Notes: a model not told the origin generated them from the sequence alone. A DNA stretch of 48,546 nt from Solirubrobacteraceae bacterium (GCA_016463765.1 JAEMQS010000030.1:1-48546); one strand, 5' to 3'; numbered from the stretch's first letter, positions 39,178 to 48,357 are shown. Numbers and translations: made by a program.

Positions 39178-40649
39178 CCGGCAAGCTCGTCCTCGCGGTC
39201 ATCGACGGGTGCAAGCCCTCGATGCTGCGGCGGGCGATCGACACCGGGCGCGCACCGGCGCTGAAGGCCATCGAGGAACGGGGCACGAACCCTGAGAGCT
39301 GCGTCGCCGCGTTCCCCAGCGTCACGCCGGTCTGCGCGGCGTCGATCGCGACGGGCACGCTGCAGGACGTCCACCGCATCCCGTCGATGAACTGGTACTC
39401 CCGGGCGGAGAGCCGGTACGTCGAGTACGGGTCGTCGTTCGCAGCCTCGTGGCGCTTCGGGATCGGCAAGCAGCTCACCGACACCGTCTACAACATGAAC
39501 GCCGAGCACCTGAACCCGGCGGCGCTCACGGTGTTCGAGGCGCTCGACGACCAGGACATCCGCACCGCGGGGACGACGTACCTCATGTACCGCGGCCGGC
39601 ACGAGCACAAGCCGAGCAAGGAGTTCGCGCTCTCCCGCGTCGCGGCGTCGACGATGTTCCGCAAGCCGATCCTCGGGCCCCGCGAGTTCTTCTACGCCGA
39701 CCTGTTCGCCAGCCGCCAGACCGGCTGCTTCGGCCAGATGGGCATGCCCGGCGTCCGCGACCAGCACACCGGCTGCGTCAGCACGTACCTCGCCGAGCAC
39801 GACCTCTTCGACTTCCTGCTGTTCAGCCTGCCGGACAACGACGCCTACTCGCACAAGCACGGGCCGCACGCCCAGGTCGAGTCGATCGCGGCGGCCGACC
39901 GCCAGCTCGAGCGCCTGTTCCATCCGTTCGGCGGCACCGAGGCCTACCTCGACCAGCACGCGGTGATCATCGTCGCGGACCACTCGCACGCGCCGGTCGA
40001 GGCGACCATCGACCTCGCCGAGGCGGTCGCCGCCGACTGGACGGTCCTACGGCCATCGGGCGCCCGGGCCGCGGATGCGGAGATCGCGGTCTGCCCCGCC
40101 CAGCGCTCGGCGATGCTCTACGTCCTGCGGCCCGACGCGCGGGAGAAGGCGCTCGCGCCCCTCGTGCACGCGTCACAGGAGACCGACGGCGTCGACCTCG
40201 CCATGTGGCTCGACGCCGAGGGCCGGGCCGTGATCGCGGGCGACGGGGGAGAACTCCGGTTCGCGCCGGGGGACGACGTCACCGATGCGCGCGGCCGGGC
40301 GTGGGAGGTCCACGGTGAGCCAGGGGCCGTGCAGGCCGACATCGCCGACGGCCGCATCACGACGCCCGTCTACCCCGACGCCCTCTCGCGCGTGTGGGCG
40401 GCCCTGACCTGCCCCACCAGCGGCGACGTCCTGCTCAGCGCCGCGCCGAGCTGGGAGTTCCCGGACTGGGGCGGGCAGGCGCACGTCGGCGGCGGCAGCC
40501 ACGGCTCGCTGCACCGTGTGGACAGCGAGGGTGCGCTGCTGTTCAGCGGCCTGGCGCCGACCGGGGTGCTGTCGGCGCGCGAGGCCGACGGCGCCTGGTC
40601 GATCACCGATGTCGCCCCGATGGCGGTTGCCCACTTCGGGGCTCGGTAG
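39174..40649 (+). CDS. Alkaline-phosphatase-fold phosphodiesterase/nucleotide pyrophosphatase
   Basis: A 491-residue enzyme of the type I phosphodiesterase/NPP superfamily. Metal ligands are placed as expected: LVLAVIDGC near residue 10, FPSVTPVCAASIATG with the Thr/Ser nucleophile near 46-50, LPDNDAYSHKHG, VADHSHAP, and GGGSHGSLH near the C-terminus. An internal segment of about 120 residues contains the substrate-specific part. No signal peptide or membrane helix is seen, so it is predicted cytoplasmic. GTG 39174 overlaps the DUF4126 stop. The substrate, perhaps a phospholipid head group or nucleotide sugar, cannot be told. Confidence 0.88.
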   Translation: MTGKLVLAVIDGCKPSMLRRAIDTGRAPALKAIEERGTNPESCVAAFPSVTPVCAASIATGTLQDVHRIPSMNWYSRAESRYVEYGSSFAASWRFGIGKQLTDTVYNMNAEHLNPAALTVFEALDDQDIRTAGTTYLMYRGRHEHKPSKEFALSRVAASTMFRKPILGPREFFYADLFASRQTGCFGQMGMPGVRDQHTGCVSTYLAEHDLFDFLLFSLPDNDAYSHKHGPHAQVESIAAADRQLERLFHPFGGTEAYLDQHAVIIVADHSHAPVEATIDLAEAVAADWTVLRPSGARAADAEIAVCPAQRSAMLYVLRPDAREKALAPLVHASQETDGVDLAMWLDAEGRAVIAGDGGELRFAPGDDVTDARGRAWEVHGEPGAVQADIADGRITTPVYPDALSRVWAALTCPTSGDVLLSAAPSWEFPDWGGQAHVGGGSHGSLHRVDSEGALLFSGLAPTGVLSAREADGAWSITDVAPMAVAHFGAR

Positions 40650-40652
40650 CCT
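40647..40652 (+). promoter_or_regulatory. -10 element TAGCCT of the gtrA unit
   Basis: TAGCCT begins at the phosphodiesterase stop codon and ends 12 nt before the GtrA ATG. Confidence 0.4.
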
Positions 40653-40664
40653 CCCGGGCTCGCG

Positions 40665-41105
40665 ATGTCGGCCCACTCCACCACCACGCCGGTCCATCTC
40701 CGCGTCCGCGCGGGCCTGCGCAAGCCGCACAACTGGCTCCAGCTCGTCCGCTTCGCGGCGGTCGGCGCCTCGGGCTACGTCGTCAACCTCGTGACGTTTG
40801 CGCTCCTGGTGCACGCCGCGGGCCTCGACTACCGGCTTGCGGCCACGGGCGCGTTCCTCGTCGCGGTCACGAACAACTTCCTGTGGAACCGCCGCTGGAC
40901 GTTCCGCGCCCGGGACGGCCACCGCAACACCCAGGCCGCACGGTTCCTGTCGGTGAGCGTGCTGGCCTTCGCGTTCAACCTCGCGATGCTGTGGCTGCTG
41001 CATGGCCGGTTCGGGCTCCCCGAGGTCCCGGCCCAGGCGATCGCGATCGTGGCCGCCACGCCGCTGAGCTTCATCGGCAACAAGCTCTGGAGCTTCGCCC
41101 GGTGA
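40665..41105 (+). CDS. GtrA-family membrane protein
   Basis: A 146-residue membrane protein with four hydrophobic helices. The family pattern is clear: LVRFAAVGASGYVVNLVTFALL, FLVAVTNNFLWNRRWTF and TPLSFIGNKLWSF. GtrA proteins are thought to flip or present lipid-linked sugars. The stop overlaps the GTG of the next gene by 4 nt, so it is translated together with two membrane glycosyltransferase-like proteins, which fits a role in an envelope polysaccharide or glycolipid. Confidence 0.92.
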   Translation: MSAHSTTTPVHLRVRAGLRKPHNWLQLVRFAAVGASGYVVNLVTFALLVHAAGLDYRLAATGAFLVAVTNNFLWNRRWTFRARDGHRNTQAARFLSVSVLAFAFNLAMLWLLHGRFGLPEVPAQAIAIVAATPLSFIGNKLWSFAR

Positions 41106-42727
41106 GACGCGCGGCCGCGGCGTTCGCGGCCCTCCTCATCGCGCTCGCCGCCGCCGCGGCGCTCGCCGGGGCCGCCAGCGCGAATGACCTGACCAGCCCG
41201 CCCGCCCTGGACGAGGTGCCGGCCGGCGGGTATCGCCTGACCGAGCGCGAAGCGCTGCGCATCGCCGACCGCCTGCCCGAGGTGCGCGAGGCGCGGGCCG
41301 AGGCGGGGCGGTCCACCCGCAGCGCGTTCCTGAAGCCCGTCCGCCGCTGGCAGGTCAGCTACTACGACGCCAAGCGCGATCGCAGCGAGATCGCGCAGGT
41401 GCAGATCGACGACGCGACCGGGGCGGTCCTGGAGGTGTGGACCGACTACAAGGTTCCGTGGACCATGGCCCGCGGCTACGACGGCGCGTTCGGGCGGAAG
41501 ATCAACTCGCCGTTCGTGTGGGTGCCGCTCGCGATCCTTTTCGTCCTGCCGTTCATCGACTGGCGCCGGCCGCTGCGGATGCTGCATCTCGACCTGCTCG
41601 TGCTCACCGGGTTCAGCGTCGCGTACGCGTTCTTCAACCAGGGCGACATCGACATCTCGACTCCCCTGACGACGCCCCTGCTCCTCTACGTCCTGGCCCG
41701 CATGCTGTGGATCGGGTTGCGCCCGAAGGACACCGACCGGCCACCGGACCGCCCGCTGCCCCTGTTGGTCCCGGCCCTCTGGCTCGGTGTCGCCGCGGTC
41801 TTCCTGCTCGGGTTCCGCCTGGGCCTGAACGTCCTGAGCTCGAACGTCATCGACGTCGGGTACTCCGGCGTGATCGGGGCGGACAAGCTCGCCAACGGGC
41901 TGCCGCTCTACGGGGCGTTCCCCGACGACAACGCGAGCGGCGACACGTACGGCCCGCTGAACTACCTCCTGTACGTCCCGTTCGAGCAGATCTTCGGCTG
42001 GAGCGGGCGGTGGGACACGCTGCCGGCGGCGCATGCGGCGGCGCTGGTCTTCGACCTGCTCTGTGTCGGGCTGCTGTTCCAGCTCGGTCGCCAGCTGCGC
42101 GGGACGGCGATGGGCATCACGCTCGTCTACGCGTGGGTGGCGTTCCCGTTCACGACCTTCGCGACGAACACGAACGCGAACGACGCGTTGCCGGCGGCGC
42201 TGACGATCGCCGCGCTCGTCGCGGCGACCAGTCCGGGGGGCCGCGGCATCCTCATCGGGATGGCGGGGCTGACGAAGCTCGCCCAGCTCGGGCTGATCCC
42301 GGTGTTCGCCACGTACCGGTGGTCCGAGCACCGGGTGCGCACCATCGTGCTCTTCGGTCTCGGGCTGCTCATCGCCACGATCCTCGCGCTGGCGACCGCG
42401 CTGCTGCACCAGGGCTCGCTGCGCGAGTTCTACGACGCGACGCTCAGCTTCCAAGCCGACCGCCTGTCGCCATTCACGCCGTGGGGCCTGTACGACGGGC
42501 TCGACACCGTGCAGACCGTCGTGCAGGTCCTCGGCGTCCTGTTCGGCGTCGCGGTCGCGTTCCTGCCGCGCCGGCAGGACGTCGTCGGGCTCGCGGCGCT
42601 GAGCGCCGCGGTGCTGATCGCGCTGCAGCTCGGCCTCGGGTACTGGTTCTTCCTTTACGTCGTGTGGTGGATCCCGCTCGTGCTCGTCGCGCTGCTGGGG
42701 CGCGACGGGGAGCCGGAGCTGCGGTGA
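41102..42727 (+). CDS. PepSY domain fused to a multi-helix glycosyltransferase-like protein
   Basis: A 541-residue protein. Residues 1-27 look like a signal or first helix. Residues about 40-120 form a PepSY-like outer domain (GYRLTEREALRIADRLPEVREARA, then RWQVSYYDAKR and VQIDDATGAVLEVW). About eleven hydrophobic segments follow, with a loop of the GT87/DUF2029 kind (LPLYGAFPDDNASGDTYGPLNYLLYVPFEQIF) carrying acidic residues and the TYGP motif. Such proteins transfer mannose or arabinose from polyprenyl donors. The PepSY fusion is unusual for this class. The GTG start overlaps gtrA, and the stop overlaps the next gene, each by 4 nt. Confidence 0.85.
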   Translation: MRRAAAAFAALLIALAAAAALAGAASANDLTSPPALDEVPAGGYRLTEREALRIADRLPEVREARAEAGRSTRSAFLKPVRRWQVSYYDAKRDRSEIAQVQIDDATGAVLEVWTDYKVPWTMARGYDGAFGRKINSPFVWVPLAILFVLPFIDWRRPLRMLHLDLLVLTGFSVAYAFFNQGDIDISTPLTTPLLLYVLARMLWIGLRPKDTDRPPDRPLPLLVPALWLGVAAVFLLGFRLGLNVLSSNVIDVGYSGVIGADKLANGLPLYGAFPDDNASGDTYGPLNYLLYVPFEQIFGWSGRWDTLPAAHAAALVFDLLCVGLLFQLGRQLRGTAMGITLVYAWVAFPFTTFATNTNANDALPAALTIAALVAATSPGGRGILIGMAGLTKLAQLGLIPVFATYRWSEHRVRTIVLFGLGLLIATILALATALLHQGSLREFYDATLSFQADRLSPFTPWGLYDGLDTVQTVVQVLGVLFGVAVAFLPRRQDVVGLAALSAAVLIALQLGLGYWFFLYVVWWIPLVLVALLGRDGEPELR

Positions 42728-43962
42728 GGGCGGCCGCGCCCTACGTCGCGCTCGTGGTCGGCTTCCTCGTGCTGACCACGGTCGGCCCGATGGCCGACAC
42801 CCGCGTGAGCGATCTCTACCTCTACGGCCAGTACGCGCAGCTGCTCGCCGACGGCAACGTGCCGTATCTGGACTTCGGCTTCGAGTACCCGCCGCTGGGG
42901 ATCGTCCCGATCGCGATCGCCGGGGTCCCGTTCCCGGGGCAGGGCGGTGAGGGCGGCGCGTTCGACTGGGCGTTCGGCGCGCTCATGCTGATCTGCGCGC
43001 TCGCCGGCCAGCGCGCCGCGGCGCTCCTCGCGCGCGAGACGAGCGACGGCCCGCGGGCCGACGAGGTCGTCGCGTGGCTGCTCGCGCTCCAGCCGCTGGT
43101 GATCGGCGCGTCGCTGCGCACGCACTTCGACCTGCTCCCCGTGGCGGTCACGGTCCTCGGCCTGCTGCTCCTCGCCCGCGCAAGGCCGATCGCCGGGATG
43201 GTCCTGCTCGGTGTCGGCACCCTGGTCAAGCTCTTCCCGGCATTGCTGGCGGCGGTCAGCGCGGTGTGGCTCGCCGGCCGGGATGAGCTGCGCGCGGCGG
43301 TGCGGGGATCGGCGGCGTTCGTCGCGGTGCTCGTGGTCGTGACGGTGCCGTTCCTGTCGAGCGGCTTCACCGACATGTTCACGTTCCATCTCGAGCGCCC
43401 GGTGCAGATCGAGTCGGCGCCCGCGACCGTGCTGTTCGCCGTCGGCGGCTCGGAGGTGACCGGCACGAACCTGCGCCCCGACCGCTTCAAGTCCAACGGG
43501 CTCGACGGCGGCGCGGCCGGCCCGGTCGCGGCGCTCTTCGCGGTCCTGCAGATCGCGGCGCTCGCCGCCGCGGTGCTGCTGGCGTTCCGCCGGCCCGACC
43601 CGCGCTGGCTGGGCCTTTGCTCGCTCGCGGCACTGCTCGCGTTCGTCGGACTGGGCAAGGTGCTCTCGCCCCAGTACATGATCTGGCTGGCGCCCTTCGC
43701 GGCGCTGGCGTGGGTCTGGGGCGAACGCGCGGTGGCGGTCCTGTGCGCGGTGGCGATCGTCCTGACGCACGTGTGGTTCCCGCGCCACTACGTCGCGCTG
43801 GTGCAGGAGACCGACTGGGTGATCTGGACCGTGGCCCTGCGCAACGTGGCGCTGGTGGCCGCGCTGCTCGTCCTCCTCGTCAGGCTGAGCGGTCCGGTCA
43901 GGCCTGTTGCCCGGCGAACTCGCTCGGGCCGGCCTCGACCGCTGCCTGATCCATCCACATGA
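42724..43962 (+). CDS. GT87-like integral membrane glycosyltransferase
   Basis: A 412-residue protein with about ten hydrophobic helices. The first outer loop has [20 protein letters not shown] and [13 protein letters not shown], matching the acid-and-PPL pattern of GT87/DUF2029 enzymes. Later there are [10 protein letters not shown] and [13 protein letters not shown]. Donor substrates in this class are polyprenyl-phosphate sugars, and the site faces the outside. The GTG start is coupled to the upstream paralogue by 4 nt. The C-terminus runs 65 nt into the convergent glyoxalase-fold gene and is Arg/Pro-rich there, so the last 20 residues may be read-through from a lost stop. Confidence 0.85.
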   Translation: MRAAAPYVALVVGFLVLTTVGPMADTRVSDLYLYGQYAQLLADGNVPYLDFGFEYPPLGIVPIAIAGVPFPGQGGEGGAFDWAFGALMLICALAGQRAAALLARETSDGPRADEVVAWLLALQPLVIGASLRTHFDLLPVAVTVLGLLLLARARPIAGMVLLGVGTLVKLFPALLAAVSAVWLAGRDELRAAVRGSAAFVAVLVVVTVPFLSSGFTDMFTFHLERPVQIESAPATVLFAVGGSEVTGTNLRPDRFKSNGLDGGAAGPVAALFAVLQIAALAAAVLLAFRRPDPRWLGLCSLAALLAFVGLGKVLSPQYMIWLAPFAALAWVWGERAVAVLCAVAIVLTHVWFPRHYVALVQETDWVIWTVALRNVALVAALLVLLVRLSGPVRPVARRTRSGRPRPLPDPST

Positions 43963-44338
43963 CCTCCCAGAGGTGGCCGTCGAGGTCGTGGAAGCTGCGG
44001 CCGTACATGAAGCCGTGGTCCATGGGGTCGCCGGCGGTGGCGGCGCCTGCCGCGAGCGCGCTGTCGGCGAGCTGATCGACGTCCGCGCGGCTCTCGGCCG
44101 AGACGCACAGGATCGACTCGGTCGCCGTGGTCGCGTCGGCCACCTGCTTCGTGGTGAAGTCGGCGAAGCGGTCGCGGTGCAGCAGCATCACGTAGGCCTG
44201 GTCGGAGACGACCATGCACGCGCAGCTCTCGTCGGTGAACTTCTCGTCGAACGCGAAGCCGAGCTTGCCGAAGAACGCCATCGAGGCGTGCAGATCGGCG
44301 ACGGGGAGGTTGATGAAGATGAGGCGGGAGGTGGGCAT
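43898..44338 (-). CDS. VOC/glyoxalase-fold protein
   Basis: A 146-residue protein with two beta-alpha-beta-beta-beta units. [23 protein letters not shown] is the first, [22 protein letters not shown] the last. The first metal His of true glyoxalase I is not in its usual place (NLPV), so a metal enzyme is uncertain. Members of this subgroup often neighbour ECF sigma factor genes. It is divergent from such a gene with only 73 nt between start codons. On the minus strand TTGGCA and AATCGT with a 17-nt spacer may be its promoter, using the same palindromic -35 as the sigma gene. It overlaps the upstream convergent gene by 65 nt. Confidence 0.88.
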   Translation of the reverse strand: MPTSRLIFINLPVADLHASMAFFGKLGFAFDEKFTDESCACMVVSDQAYVMLLHRDRFADFTTKQVADATTATESILCVSAESRADVDQLADSALAAGAATAGDPMDHGFMYGRSFHDLDGHLWEVMWMDQAAVEAGPSEFAGQQA

Positions 44339-44377
44339 ACAGGGGTAGACCCAGCACGATTCGAGAACTCATCGGTC

Positions 44378-44405
44378 TTGCCAAACGCGCCTGCTTGGGT
44401 AGCCT
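44378..44405 (+). promoter_or_regulatory. Promoter of the ECF sigma gene, shared -35 with the divergent gene
   Basis: TTGCCA (44378-44383) and TAGCCT (44400-44405) with a 16-nt spacer; the hexamer ends 6 nt before the ATG. TTGCCAA is also TTGGCAA on the other strand, so polymerase can use the same -35 in only one direction at a time. Confidence 0.5.
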
Positions 44406-44411
44406 CGTCGC

Positions 44412-45392
44412 ATGGCTTCCGAGACGCTCACCCGCCCCGTCGAGGACCAGCTCGAGCAGCATCGCAAGGAGCTCACGGGCTACTGCTATCGCATGCTCGG
44501 CTCGGCGACGGACGCCGAGGACGCGGTCCAGGAGACGCTCACGCGGGCCTGGCGCAACATCGACCGCTTCGAGGGCCGCGCGGCGCTGCGCACCTGGCTC
44601 TACAAGATCGCGAGCAACGTCTGCTTCGACGCGCTGGCCGCCGGCCAGAAGCGCGCGATGCCCATGGACATGAGCCCGGGTCAGCCGAGCAGCGCGTCCG
44701 GTCCGCTGGAGCCGCCGCTGGCGGAGACAACGTGGATCGGCCCCGCTCCCGACGGCCTGGTCCTCGACGGCGTCGGCGACCCGGCGGCCCTCGCGGAGGC
44801 CCGCGAGTCGGTGCGCCTGGCGTTCGTCGCCGCGCTGCAGCACCTGCCGCCGCGCCAGCGCGCGATCCTCATCCTGCGCGACGTGCTGCGCTGGCAGGCG
44901 TCCGAGGTCGCCGAGCTCCTGCACCTCAGTGTTGCGGCGGTCAACAGCGCGCTCCAGCGCGCGCGGGCAACCCTCGCGTCACGCGATCTCGAGGTCGCCG
45001 AGCTCAGCGCGTCCACCGCGGACCGGGTCAGCGAGGAGCTGCTCGCCCGCTACGTCGACGCGTTCGAGCGCTACGACATGGACGCGCTCACTGCGCTGCT
45101 GCACGAGGACGCCACGCAGTCGATGCCGCCCTACCCGATGTGGCTGCGCGGCCGCGACGAGGTCCTCGCGTGGTGGTTCGGCCCGGGTGCGGGGTGCGCG
45201 GGCTCGAAGCTCGTGGCGGTGGAGGTCAACGGGCTGCCGGGGTTCGCGCAGTACCGCGATGGTGGCGACACGCCTTGGGCGATCCAGGTGCCCGTCTGGC
45301 GTGACGGGCAGATCGTGGACGTCACGGCCTTCCTGGAAACCGACGGGTCGTTGTTCAGGCTGTTCGGGTTGCCGCCCAAGCTGGACGCGTAG
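44412..45392 (+). CDS. ECF sigma factor with C-terminal SnoaL-like domain
   Basis: A 326-residue sigma factor of the SigG/SigJ-like extended ECF type. Region 2 has YCYRMLGSATDAEDAVQETLTRAWRN, region 4 has LPPRQRAILILRDVLRWQASEVAELL followed by VAAVNSALQRARATL. Between them is a long Pro/Gly loop. The C-terminal 115 residues form a SnoaL-like fold (LLARYVDAFERYDMDALTALLHEDATQSMPP), which in related factors replaces a separate anti-sigma factor. There is no neighbouring anti-sigma gene. The promoter is leaderless and close to the glyoxalase gene, which is a likely member of its regulon. The stop abuts the ymdB stop with no gap. Confidence 0.93.
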   Translation: MASETLTRPVEDQLEQHRKELTGYCYRMLGSATDAEDAVQETLTRAWRNIDRFEGRAALRTWLYKIASNVCFDALAAGQKRAMPMDMSPGQPSSASGPLEPPLAETTWIGPAPDGLVLDGVGDPAALAEARESVRLAFVAALQHLPPRQRAILILRDVLRWQASEVAELLHLSVAAVNSALQRARATLASRDLEVAELSASTADRVSEELLARYVDAFERYDMDALTALLHEDATQSMPPYPMWLRGRDEVLAWWFGPGAGCAGSKLVAVEVNGLPGFAQYRDGGDTPWAIQVPVWRDGQIVDVTAFLETDGSLFRLFGLPPKLDA

Positions 45393-46193
45393 CTACCGCG
45401 AGACCGTCGCCGGCTCGAGCACCGGCTCGATGCTGTCCGCCCGCCCGGCCTCCGAGCAGCGGACGACGACCCCCATGAGCCACGGGTCCTCTTCGCTCGT
45501 GTCGAAGTGCTGCTTCATGTGGGTGACGAACCCCGCCACGGCCTGCTCGCGCTTGACGCCGATGACGCCGCCGCGCGGCCCGGTCATGCCGACATCGGTG
45601 ATGTAGGCCGTCCCCTCGGGGAGCACCCGGAAGTCGTTCGTCGGGACGTGGGTGTGCGTCCCCACCACGGCGGTGACGCGCCCGTCGAGATACCAGCCGA
45701 GGGCGACCTTCTCGCTCGTCGCCTCGGCGTGGAAGTCGACGAGGATGTGGTCGCAGCGGCCCTTGAGCTCGTGCAGCGCGGCGTCGGCCTCCGCGAACGC
45801 CGGGCGGCCGGCCTGCAGGAACACGTTGCCCGACAGGTTCACGACGCCGAGCCGCACGCCGTCGCGCTCGACGACGCACGTGCCGTGGCCGGGCTGGCTC
45901 TTGAGGTAGTTGGCCGGCCGCAGGATCTCGTCGTGCTCGTCGAGGTAGCGGAAGATCTCGCGGCGGAAGTACGTGTGGTTGCCCAGCGTGATGACGTCGA
46001 CGCCGTTGGCGAACAGCTCGTCGGCGATCTTCGGCGTGATGCCCAGGCCGCCCGCGCTGTTCTCGCCGTTGACGACGACGAACGTGGGCGCGTGGCGCTC
46101 GCGCAGCGACGGCAGCAGGGCGAGCAGCGTGCGCCTCCCGAGCGAGCCGACGACGTCGCCGACGAAGAGGATGGTGACGGCGGGGTCGCTCAT
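45393..46193 (-). CDS. YmdB-like metallophosphoesterase
   Basis: A 266-residue dinuclear metal phosphodiesterase of the YmdB family (TIGR00282 type). Motifs in order: LFVGDVVGSLGRR, NGENSAGGLGI, VITLGNHTYF, ILVDFHAEATSEK, VVGTHTHVPTND and YITDVGMTGP. In Bacillus YmdB acts on cyclic nucleotides and affects biofilm and motility. The ATG at 46193 has GATAAT 8 nt upstream, supporting it over GTG 46199. Its stop codon directly touches the stop codon of the convergent sigma gene (45392/45393), with no terminator space between. Confidence 0.93.
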   Translation of the reverse strand: MSDPAVTILFVGDVVGSLGRRTLLALLPSLRERHAPTFVVVNGENSAGGLGITPKIADELFANGVDVITLGNHTYFRREIFRYLDEHDEILRPANYLKSQPGHGTCVVERDGVRLGVVNLSGNVFLQAGRPAFAEADAALHELKGRCDHILVDFHAEATSEKVALGWYLDGRVTAVVGTHTHVPTNDFRVLPEGTAYITDVGMTGPRGGVIGVKREQAVAGFVTHMKQHFDTSEEDPWLMGVVVRCSEAGRADSIEPVLEPATVSR

Positions 46194-46201
46194 GCCCACC
46201 C

Positions 46202-46207
46202 ATTATC
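46202..46207 (-). promoter_or_regulatory. -10 element GATAAT of the ymdB-like gene
   Basis: On the minus strand GATAAT ends 8 nt before ATG 46193. The divergent ABC gene has its own -10 about 45 nt to the right. Confidence 0.4.
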
Positions 46208-46251
46208 GACCCCGGCCGGGACAAGGGAGCCGCAGGCGAGCCTGTCCCCCC

Positions 46252-46257
46252 TACGAT
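46252..46257 (+). promoter_or_regulatory. -10 element TACGAT of the ABC exporter
   Basis: TACGAT ends 7 nt before GTG 46265. The ATG at 46256 overlaps the hexamer and is less likely to be the start. Confidence 0.4.
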
Positions 46258-46264
46258 GCGGGGC

Positions 46265-46957
46265 GTGGTCACGCTGCACGCCGATGGGCTGAGCAAGGAC
46301 TTCGGCGAACGCAGCGCGTTGCGCGATGTGAGCTTCGAGGTCTCCGAGGGAGAACGGGTCGCCGTCATCGGGCCCAACGGCGCGGGTAAGACGACGCTGC
46401 TGTCGCTCCTCGCCGGGTTGCAGCGCGCCACCGCCGGAACCGTGTCGCGCCCGCCCGAGGAGATCGGCTGGGTCCCGCAGCAGGCGGCGCTCTACCGCCG
46501 GCTGTCCATCCGCGAGAACCTCCGGCTGTTCGCGCGCCTCGAACGCGTCGCCGATCCCGACGCGGCCGTCGACCGCGCGCTGGAGCTGACCGGGCTCGCC
46601 GACCGCGCCAAGGACGAGCTGAGCACCCTGTCGGGCGGCAACCAGCAGCGCGTGAACATTGCGATCGGCCTGCTCGCCGATCCCCCGGTCCTGCTGCTCG
46701 ACGAGCCGAGCTCCTCGCTGGACCCGCGCCAGCGCGCGGTGCTGTGGGACTTCATCGACGGCCTGGCCGCAGGCGGCACCGCCGTCATCTTCGCGACCCA
46801 CGAGATCGACGAGGCCCAGCGCCACGCCGACCGCATCCTCGTCCTCGGCGACGGCGAACTCATCTTCACGGGGACCGCCGCGGAGCTGCATGCCGCCGGC
46901 GGGGACGACGACCTCGTCGTCGCGTTCGTCCGGGTCCTCGAGGCCCAGGGCCACTGA
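46265..46957 (+). CDS. ABC transporter ATP-binding protein
   Basis: A 230-residue ATPase of the ABC-2 exporter type. Walker A is GPNGAGKTT at about 37-45, the Q-loop region is VPQQAALYRRLSIRENL, the signature is LSGGNQQR, Walker B is LLLDEPSSSLD and the switch His is in ATHEID. GTG 46265 fits the leaderless pattern; ATG 46256 would add three residues. The stop overlaps the permease ATG by 1 nt, so both form an exporter. The substrate is unknown. Confidence 0.93.
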   Translation: MVTLHADGLSKDFGERSALRDVSFEVSEGERVAVIGPNGAGKTTLLSLLAGLQRATAGTVSRPPEEIGWVPQQAALYRRLSIRENLRLFARLERVADPDAAVDRALELTGLADRAKDELSTLSGGNQQRVNIAIGLLADPPVLLLDEPSSSLDPRQRAVLWDFIDGLAAGGTAVIFATHEIDEAQRHADRILVLGDGELIFTGTAAELHAAGGDDDLVVAFVRVLEAQGH

Positions 46958-48315
46958 TGCGCTGGCTGCTGCTCAAGGACCTGCAGATCCTGCGCCGCTC
47001 GCCGCTGCTCATCGGCCTGCTCGTCGTCTATCCCGTCGTCATCTCGCTGCTCATCGGCTTCGCGCTGTCGCGCGGGCCGGACAAGCCGAAGATCGCGTTC
47101 GTCAACGAGGTCCCCGAGCTGCAGCAGACGATCAACGTCGGCGGCGATCAGATCGACATCGCCAGCTACAGCGACCGCCTCTTCGAACGCGTCGACCCCG
47201 TCCCGGCCGCCACCCGTGAGGAGGCGCTGCAGATGGTCGAGGACGGCGAGGTGCTGGGCGCGCTCATCATCCCCGAGGACGCCGGTCGCAAGCTGCAGAC
47301 CGCCGTCGCGCTGGGCGGCAGCGCCGAGAAGCCGACGGTCGAGGTGCTGTACGACGCGTCGGGTCCGTTGCAGGGCCAGCTCGTCGAGTCGCTGGTCGAC
47401 AGCACGCTCGCCGAGGCGAACGTCGCGATCGGCGAGCGGATCACCGAGGTCTCCGCCGGCTACCTGAACATCCTGCTCGACGGCGGGTCCTTCTCGCTGC
47501 TCGGTCAGGACTTCGACATCCTCGGCCTGGCCGAGGCCGAGCGGATCCTCGGGCGCCAGGCCGCGCAGCTTCCGGCGGGGTCGACCGAGCGGGCCGAGCT
47601 CGAGCGCATCCGCCGGTTCGCGGAGCTGGCGGTGGAGAACCTCGACTTCTCCGACGAGATCCTGTCGTCCATCAGCAACCCGATCGACGTCAAGGAGACC
47701 CCGGTCGGCAGCAGCGGCGGCACGACGCTGGAGTCGTTCGCCGTCTCGGCGTCCGTGGTCTTCTCGCTGATGTTCGTCTGCGTCCTGCTGGCCGCCGGGA
47801 TGCTCGCGCTCGAGCGCGAGGAGCACGCCTACGGCCGCCTGGTCCGCGGCCTGGTCAGCCGCGGCAAGCTCCTGGCCGAGAAGGTCCTCCTCGCCGCCTT
47901 GTGCGCGCTGCCCGTCGGGCTGGTCATGCTCGTCGTCGTCGCGCTCCTGGCCGACCTCGACTGGGGACGCGCGCCCCTGTGGACGGTCGGTGTGCTCGCG
48001 ACCGGCCTGGCGTTCGGCGCCCTGGGCGTGGCCATCGGGGCGGTCGCGCGCGAGGTGCGCGCGGCGTCCCTGCTGGCGTTCGGGCTCTCCCTGCCGATCG
48101 CGTTCCTCGCGCTGGTCCCGGCGGGGACGGTGGCGGACCCGCTGTACGAGGTCATCCGCGTGGTGAGCGCGGCGTTCCCCTTCAAGCCGTCACTCCTGGC
48201 GATGGACGCCGCGCTGAACGAGACCGGGGACATGTGGCCCTCGGTGCTGCACCTCCTCGGCCTGACCGCCGCCTACGGCGTCCTGGCGCGCGTGGCGCTG
48301 CGCCGCTTCGGCTGA
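46957..48315 (+). CDS. ABC-2 type permease with large outer domain
   Basis: A 452-residue permease. A first helix at about 15-40 (LLIGLLVVYPVVISLLIGFAL) is followed by an outer domain of about 215 residues containing VPELQQTINVGGDQ and a helical segment with many Asp, Glu and Arg. Five to six helices then complete the transmembrane part from about residue 265. This is the YhgE/Pip or ABC-2 exporter architecture with a long first extracellular loop. Partner ATPase is the gene before it. I see no clear terminator after the stop. Confidence 0.9.
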   Translation: MRWLLLKDLQILRRSPLLIGLLVVYPVVISLLIGFALSRGPDKPKIAFVNEVPELQQTINVGGDQIDIASYSDRLFERVDPVPAATREEALQMVEDGEVLGALIIPEDAGRKLQTAVALGGSAEKPTVEVLYDASGPLQGQLVESLVDSTLAEANVAIGERITEVSAGYLNILLDGGSFSLLGQDFDILGLAEAERILGRQAAQLPAGSTERAELERIRRFAELAVENLDFSDEILSSISNPIDVKETPVGSSGGTTLESFAVSASVVFSLMFVCVLLAAGMLALEREEHAYGRLVRGLVSRGKLLAEKVLLAALCALPVGLVMLVVVALLADLDWGRAPLWTVGVLATGLAFGALGVAIGAVAREVRAASLLAFGLSLPIAFLALVPAGTVADPLYEVIRVVSAAFPFKPSLLAMDAALNETGDMWPSVLHLLGLTAAYGVLARVALRRFG

Positions 48316-48357
48316 CCCGGGGTTTGGCCGGTCCGGTCGCGCGGGCAGACGCACCGC

